Shown in pieces: positions 60,628 through 64,000 of a stretch of DNA of 64,000 nt; the stretch's first letter is position 1, and each line of letters opens with the position of its first letter. Location of the stretch: NCBI GenBank assembly GCA_964458265.1, contig CAYWIF010000009.1:1-64000 (forward strand), in the 5' to 3' direction. Source of the DNA: JAGVSR01 sp964458265 (GTDB lineage: Bacteria > Pseudomonadota > Alphaproteobacteria > Rhizobiales > Hyphomicrobiaceae). A program made the translations under genes and the position numbers. Under the pieces are notes generated by a model, which was not told where the DNA came from, searched no databases, and saw only the letters and a program-made list of their open reading frames with translations.

Positions 60628-61733
60628 CGGCGCTCGCCGCGCGCGGACGCCTGCGGACGCTCGCGCCCAGGGGCGGTATCGATTTTTCTTCGAACGACTA
60701 TCTGGGGCTCGGTGCGTCGGCGGAACTGTCTACGGCGATTTCGGATGCGCTGGCGCGAGGCGTGCCGGTCGGCGCCGGCGGGTCGCGTCTGTTGAGGGGC
60801 AACGACCCGGAACACGAGGCGCTGGAAGGCGAGGCGGCGGCGTTCTTCGGGGCTGAGACCGCGCTTTACATGGGCGGCGGGTTTGCGGCGAACACGGCGA
60901 TCTTCGCGACGTTGCCGCAGCGGGGCGATCTCATCGTCCACGACGACCTCATTCACGCCAGCGCGCATGACGGGATGCGCGTCAGCAAAGCGGAGCGGGT
61001 CGCGGCAGCGCACAATGATGTGACGGCGTTTCGGGAGCGTATCGCGGCGTGGCGGGATCGCGGCGGAACGGGCCGCGTCTGGATCGCCATCGAAAGCCTA
61101 TATTCGATGGAGGGCGATACCGCGCCGATGGCGGACTTCGATGCGCTCGCGCGGGAGGCCGGGGCCATGCTCATCATCGATGAAGCCCACGCGACGGGGA
61201 TTTATGGACCGGAGGGACGCGGAATTGCCCATGCGCTGGAGGGGCAGCCGCATGTGGTGTCGCTGCATACGTGCGGGAAGGCGCTCGGCGTGATGGGGGC
61301 GTTGGTGCTTGGGCCGCGGGTTTTGCGCGATTTCCTCGTCAATCGGGCGCGGCCTTTCATTTACGCGACCGCGCCGTCGCCTTTGATGGCGGCCGGTGTG
61401 CGGGCGGCGTTGCGGCTCGCGACGGAAACGGCAGAGCGAAGAGAAGCGTTGCTGGCGCGGATTGCGCTGTTCGGGGACGCTTTGCGCCGGCAGTCTGGAA
61501 TTGTGCCGACGGGAACGCAGATCCAACCGGTGATCGTGAAAAGCGATACGCGGGCCGTGGCGATGGCTGCGGCGCTGCAGGACAAGGGTTTTGACGTGCG
61601 GGCGGTGCGGCCACCGACAGTGCCGGAAGGGACGGCGCGCTTGCGCGTGTCGCTGACCTTGAATGCCAGCGCGGAGGATACTGTATCGCTCGCCGGCGCG
61701 ATTGCGCGGGAACTTGAAAGAAACCCGCCATGA
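60600..61733 (+). CDS. bioF: 8-amino-7-oxononanoate synthase
   Basis: BioF condenses pimeloyl-ACP (or CoA) with alanine. The 377-residue PLP enzyme has the FSSNDYLGLGA start, GGSRLLRGNDPEHEALE, IIDEAHATGIYGPEGRG and the PLP lysine in HTCGKALGVMG (Lys227). It starts 28 bases inside bioB, so translation is coupled. Its ATGATG end overlaps bioD. Confidence 0.94.
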   Translation: MHEDHERALTALAARGRLRTLAPRGGIDFSSNDYLGLGASAELSTAISDALARGVPVGAGGSRLLRGNDPEHEALEGEAAAFFGAETALYMGGGFAANTAIFATLPQRGDLIVHDDLIHASAHDGMRVSKAERVAAAHNDVTAFRERIAAWRDRGGTGRVWIAIESLYSMEGDTAPMADFDALAREAGAMLIIDEAHATGIYGPEGRGIAHALEGQPHVVSLHTCGKALGVMGALVLGPRVLRDFLVNRARPFIYATAPSPLMAAGVRAALRLATETAERREALLARIALFGDALRRQSGIVPTGTQIQPVIVKSDTRAVAMAAALQDKGFDVRAVRPPTVPEGTARLRVSLTLNASAEDTVSLAGAIARELERNPP

Positions 61734-62359
61734 TGACGCGCCGTTTCGTCATCAGCGGAACGGATACGGGCGTTGGCAAGACCGTCTTCGCGGCGGGACT
61801 GGCCGGTGCACTCGATGGCGCCTACTGGAAGCCGATCCAGAGCGGGTTTGCGCCGGAGGGCGACAAGGAAACCGTCATTCGCCTGTCGGGGCTTCCGCCG
61901 GATCGCATTCTACCCGAACGCTACCGGCTCACCGCACCGCTGTCGCCACACCGGGCGGCAGAACTCGATCAGATTGTCATTCAGCCGCCGGAACTGAAGC
62001 TGCCGGACGTCGATGGGCCGCTGGTCATCGAAGGGGCCGGCGGTCTCATGGTGCCGATCACGCGCGCGTTTCTGCAGATCGATCTTTACCGGATTTGGGA
62101 TGTGCCCGTGATCCTTGTCGCGCGGACGACGCTCGGCACCATCAATCATTCGCTGTTGTCGATATCCGCCTTGCGGATGCAGGAAATTCCCATCCATGGC
62201 GTCGCGTTCGTGGGGGAGGACAACTCCGACACGATCCGAACCATCGGCGAAATGGGTGAGGTGCGTGTGCTGGGCCGGTTGCCGCATCTGCCGCAGCTCA
62301 ATGCGGGCACACTGCGGGAGGCTTTCATGGCGAACTTCCGCGAGGAGGACTTCGCGTGA
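61730..62359 (+). CDS. bioD: Dethiobiotin synthetase
   Basis: BioD closes the ureido ring using CO2 and ATP. The 209-residue protein has the P-loop GTDTGVGKT (10-18), WKPIQSGF and the EGAGGLMVPI substrate loop. It overlaps bioF at the start and bioA (GTGA) at the end. A strong GAGGAGGA before the bioA start lies in its last codons. Confidence 0.94.
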   Translation: MMTRRFVISGTDTGVGKTVFAAGLAGALDGAYWKPIQSGFAPEGDKETVIRLSGLPPDRILPERYRLTAPLSPHRAAELDQIVIQPPELKLPDVDGPLVIEGAGGLMVPITRAFLQIDLYRIWDVPVILVARTTLGTINHSLLSISALRMQEIPIHGVAFVGEDNSDTIRTIGEMGEVRVLGRLPHLPQLNAGTLREAFMANFREEDFA

Positions 62360-63627
62360 GCCGATCGGCCATCTGGCATCCGTTCACGCAGCACGCGGTC
62401 GCTCCGCTGCCCGTCAAAATCGCATCGGCGGAGGGCGCTTATCTGACGGCTGAGAATGGGCGGCGGATTTTCGACGGGATTTCGTCGTGGTGGGTGGTGA
62501 CGCACGGCCACCGGCATCCGAAGATCGTCGCGGCAATTCAAGAGCAGGCCGGGACGCTCGATCAAGTCATCTTCGCCGGCTTCACGCACGAACCCGCCGA
62601 GCAGGCGGCGGACAAACTGTTGCGGCTCGTCCAGCGCAGCTTCGGCAACGGCGATCTGGCGCACGTCTTCTTTTCCGACAGCGGTTCGACGGCGGTGGAA
62701 GTGGCGCTGAAGATGGCGCTCGGGTACTGGCGCAATACCGGCGAGCCGCGCACGCGCATCATCGCGCTGGAGCACGCCTATCACGGCGATACGATCGGGA
62801 CGATGTCTGCCGGGGCGCGCGGCGTTTTCAATGCAGCCTACGCGCCGCTGCTGTTCGATGTTGCGCGGCTTCCTTTTCCGGAAGCAGGGCGGGAAGCGGC
62901 GACATTCGCGGAATTGGAGCGCCTGCTCGCGGAACAGCCGACAGCGGCCGTGGTCGTGGAGCCGCTCATTCTGGGTGCAGGTGGGATGCTGATGTATCCG
63001 CCGGAGGTGCTGCGGCGGCTGCATGACATCGCGAAGGCCCACGGGGCCTTGTTCATTGCCGACGAGGTGATGACGGGGTTCGGGAGGACAGGGACGGCAT
63101 TTGCCTGCGAGCAGGCCGGTGTCACGCCCGATCTTATGTGTTTGGCGAAGGGCCTGACCGGCGGCGTCATTCCGCTGGCGGCGACGCTCGCAACGCGTGC
63201 CATTTTCGAAGCGCACTACGCGACGGACCGGGCGAAGACGTTCTTCCATTCGTCGAGCTACACGGCAAATCCGATTGCCTGCGCTGCGGCGGCGGCCAAC
63301 CTCGACATCTGGCTGAATGAACCCGTGCTGGCGCGCGTGGCAGCGCTCGGGACGTTGCAGAGCGCGCGGCTGGCAAAGCTGGCGGGCGACGCACGGTTTA
63401 CCAATGTGCGGCAAACCGGAACGATTGCGGCGTTCAATGTGCAGGCTCGCGACGCTGGATACCTTGCGGGCATCGGGCCGAGGCTCTACGACCGGTTCCT
63501 CAACGCGGACGTTCTGTTGCGCCCACTCGGCAACACCGTCTACGTGATGCCGCCCTATTGCACGACCGCCGCCGATCTCGACCGCGTCTATGACGCAATC
63601 CTCGATGCGGCCGGCGCCGTTGCCTGA
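62356..63627 (+). CDS. bioA: Adenosylmethionine-8-amino-7-oxononanoate aminotransferase
   Basis: BioA transfers the amino group of SAM to make 7,8-diaminopelargonate. The GTG-started 423-residue protein begins WHPFTQHAV, the family signature, and has DGISSWWVVTHGHRHP, the class III aminotransferase block VFFSDSGSTAVEVALKMAL, and the PLP lysine in MCLAKGLTGG (Lys265). The order B-F-D-A followed by a KAS III gene is the alphaproteobacterial arrangement. Confidence 0.95.
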   Translation: MSRSAIWHPFTQHAVAPLPVKIASAEGAYLTAENGRRIFDGISSWWVVTHGHRHPKIVAAIQEQAGTLDQVIFAGFTHEPAEQAADKLLRLVQRSFGNGDLAHVFFSDSGSTAVEVALKMALGYWRNTGEPRTRIIALEHAYHGDTIGTMSAGARGVFNAAYAPLLFDVARLPFPEAGREAATFAELERLLAEQPTAAVVVEPLILGAGGMLMYPPEVLRRLHDIAKAHGALFIADEVMTGFGRTGTAFACEQAGVTPDLMCLAKGLTGGVIPLAATLATRAIFEAHYATDRAKTFFHSSSYTANPIACAAAAANLDIWLNEPVLARVAALGTLQSARLAKLAGDARFTNVRQTGTIAAFNVQARDAGYLAGIGPRLYDRFLNADVLLRPLGNTVYVMPPYCTTAADLDRVYDAILDAAGAVA

Positions 63628-63648
63628 CAGAACGAACGAAAGTCCGAC

Positions 63649-64000
63649 ATGGGTTCGACGATCCTTGCAACCGGCCACTATGCGCCTGCCCGCCGCGTCG
63701 GGAATGCGGAGATCGAAGCGCGGCTCGGGCTTGAGGACGGATGGATCTTGCGGCGAACGGGGATCGCCGAGCGGCGCTATGCGGCCGCCGACGAAGCGCT
63801 CTCCGACATGGCCGTGAAGGCCGGCGAGATGGCGCTATCGCATATCGGTTTCGACCGGGCGCGGATCGGCCTCCTGGTGCTTGCGACATCGACGCCGGAT
63901 CATCTGCTGCCGCCGAGCGCGCCGCTGGTGGCGCACCGGCTTGGACTGAGCGGTGCCGGCGGGATCGACATGGCTGGGGCTTGCGGCGGATTTCTGCACG
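63649..64000 (+). CDS. bioZ: KAS III family 3-oxopimeloyl-ACP synthase (BioZ), 3' end beyond the window
   Basis: 117 codons are present from ATG 63649, starting MGSTILATGHYAPARRVGN; the gene continues past 64000. The active-site Cys112 in MAGACGGF aligns with Cys112 of E. coli FabH. BioZ condenses glutaryl-CoA with malonyl-ACP to make the pimelate precursor in Agrobacterium and Brucella, where it is encoded at the end of the bioBFDAZ operon as here. FabH identity cannot be excluded from the N-terminal half, but position and the 21-base gap from bioA favour BioZ. Confidence 0.8.
   Translation, partial: MGSTILATGHYAPARRVGNAEIEARLGLEDGWILRRTGIAERRYAAADEALSDMAVKAGEMALSHIGFDRARIGLLVLATSTPDHLLPPSAPLVAHRLGLSGAGGIDMAGACGGFLH

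Overview
The window looks like a chromosomal segment of an alphaproteobacterium of the order Hyphomicrobiales (Rhizobiales), plausibly close to Hyphomicrobiaceae. The evidence is the high GC coding bias and several gene orders that are characteristic of that order: prfA-prmC-DUF4167; ptsP next to lysC and ubiG; bolA, J-domain gene, cobS, cobT, phytase-like esterase, rpmB, DUF3108, SUV3-like helicase, S4 protein, fdxA and carD; aroK-aroB-CNNM next to xerD; and bioB-F-D-A followed by a KAS III gene. The species is inference. No phage, insertion sequence, CRISPR array, rRNA or tRNA gene was recognised.

Layout. 1-2285: groES-groEL with a heat-shock type promoter, a degenerate CIRCE operator and a strong terminator. 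2309-8558: a DUF502 membrane protein, then a tightly coupled four-gene cassette (GNAT-like protein, acyl carrier protein, AMP-dependent acyl ligase, PLP decarboxylase of the exosortase-A-associated type), then an MgtC/SapB-DUF4010 membrane protein. 8695-19818: DUF4167, prmC, prfA, an HTH/membrane protein, ptsP and lysC on the minus strand, ubiG and an Ntn amidase on the plus strand, a cupin and a small glycine-rich protein. 20151-24138: envelope-type genes (CNNM/CorC protein, bactofilin, HdeD-like protein, membrane alpha/beta hydrolase). 24139-28749: an AT-rich intergenic region followed by a 1355-aa RTX-type secreted protein.

28811-46000: a secreted SNase-like protein, CarD with a histone-H1-like N-terminal tail, ferredoxin, S4 protein, SUV3-like helicase, DUF3108, rpmB with a leader hairpin, a phytase-like esterase, an XRE regulator, a small secreted Cys/Arg/His-rich protein, a palindrome-rich intergenic block, bolA, a J-domain protein, and cobS and cobT with an unknown gene between them, then a second CNNM/CorC protein. 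46078-59370: aroB and aroK, a 48-residue membrane protein, a large secreted unknown protein coupled to xerD, prolyl aminopeptidase, an NDUFAF5-like methyltransferase, comF, glutaredoxin, a nitrilase-family amidase with DUF1178, a Tat-exported PhoX-like protein, and an L,D-transpeptidase paired with a PliI-type lysozyme inhibitor. 59563-64000: the biotin operon bioB-bioF-bioD-bioA and the start of a probable bioZ, cut by the window end.

Most of the window is housekeeping sequence. The parts least explained by known biology are the ACP/ligase/decarboxylase/GNAT cassette, the tailed CarD, the unknown gene between cobS and cobT, the rpmB leader, the palindromic block before bolA, and the transpeptidase/lysozyme-inhibitor pair.
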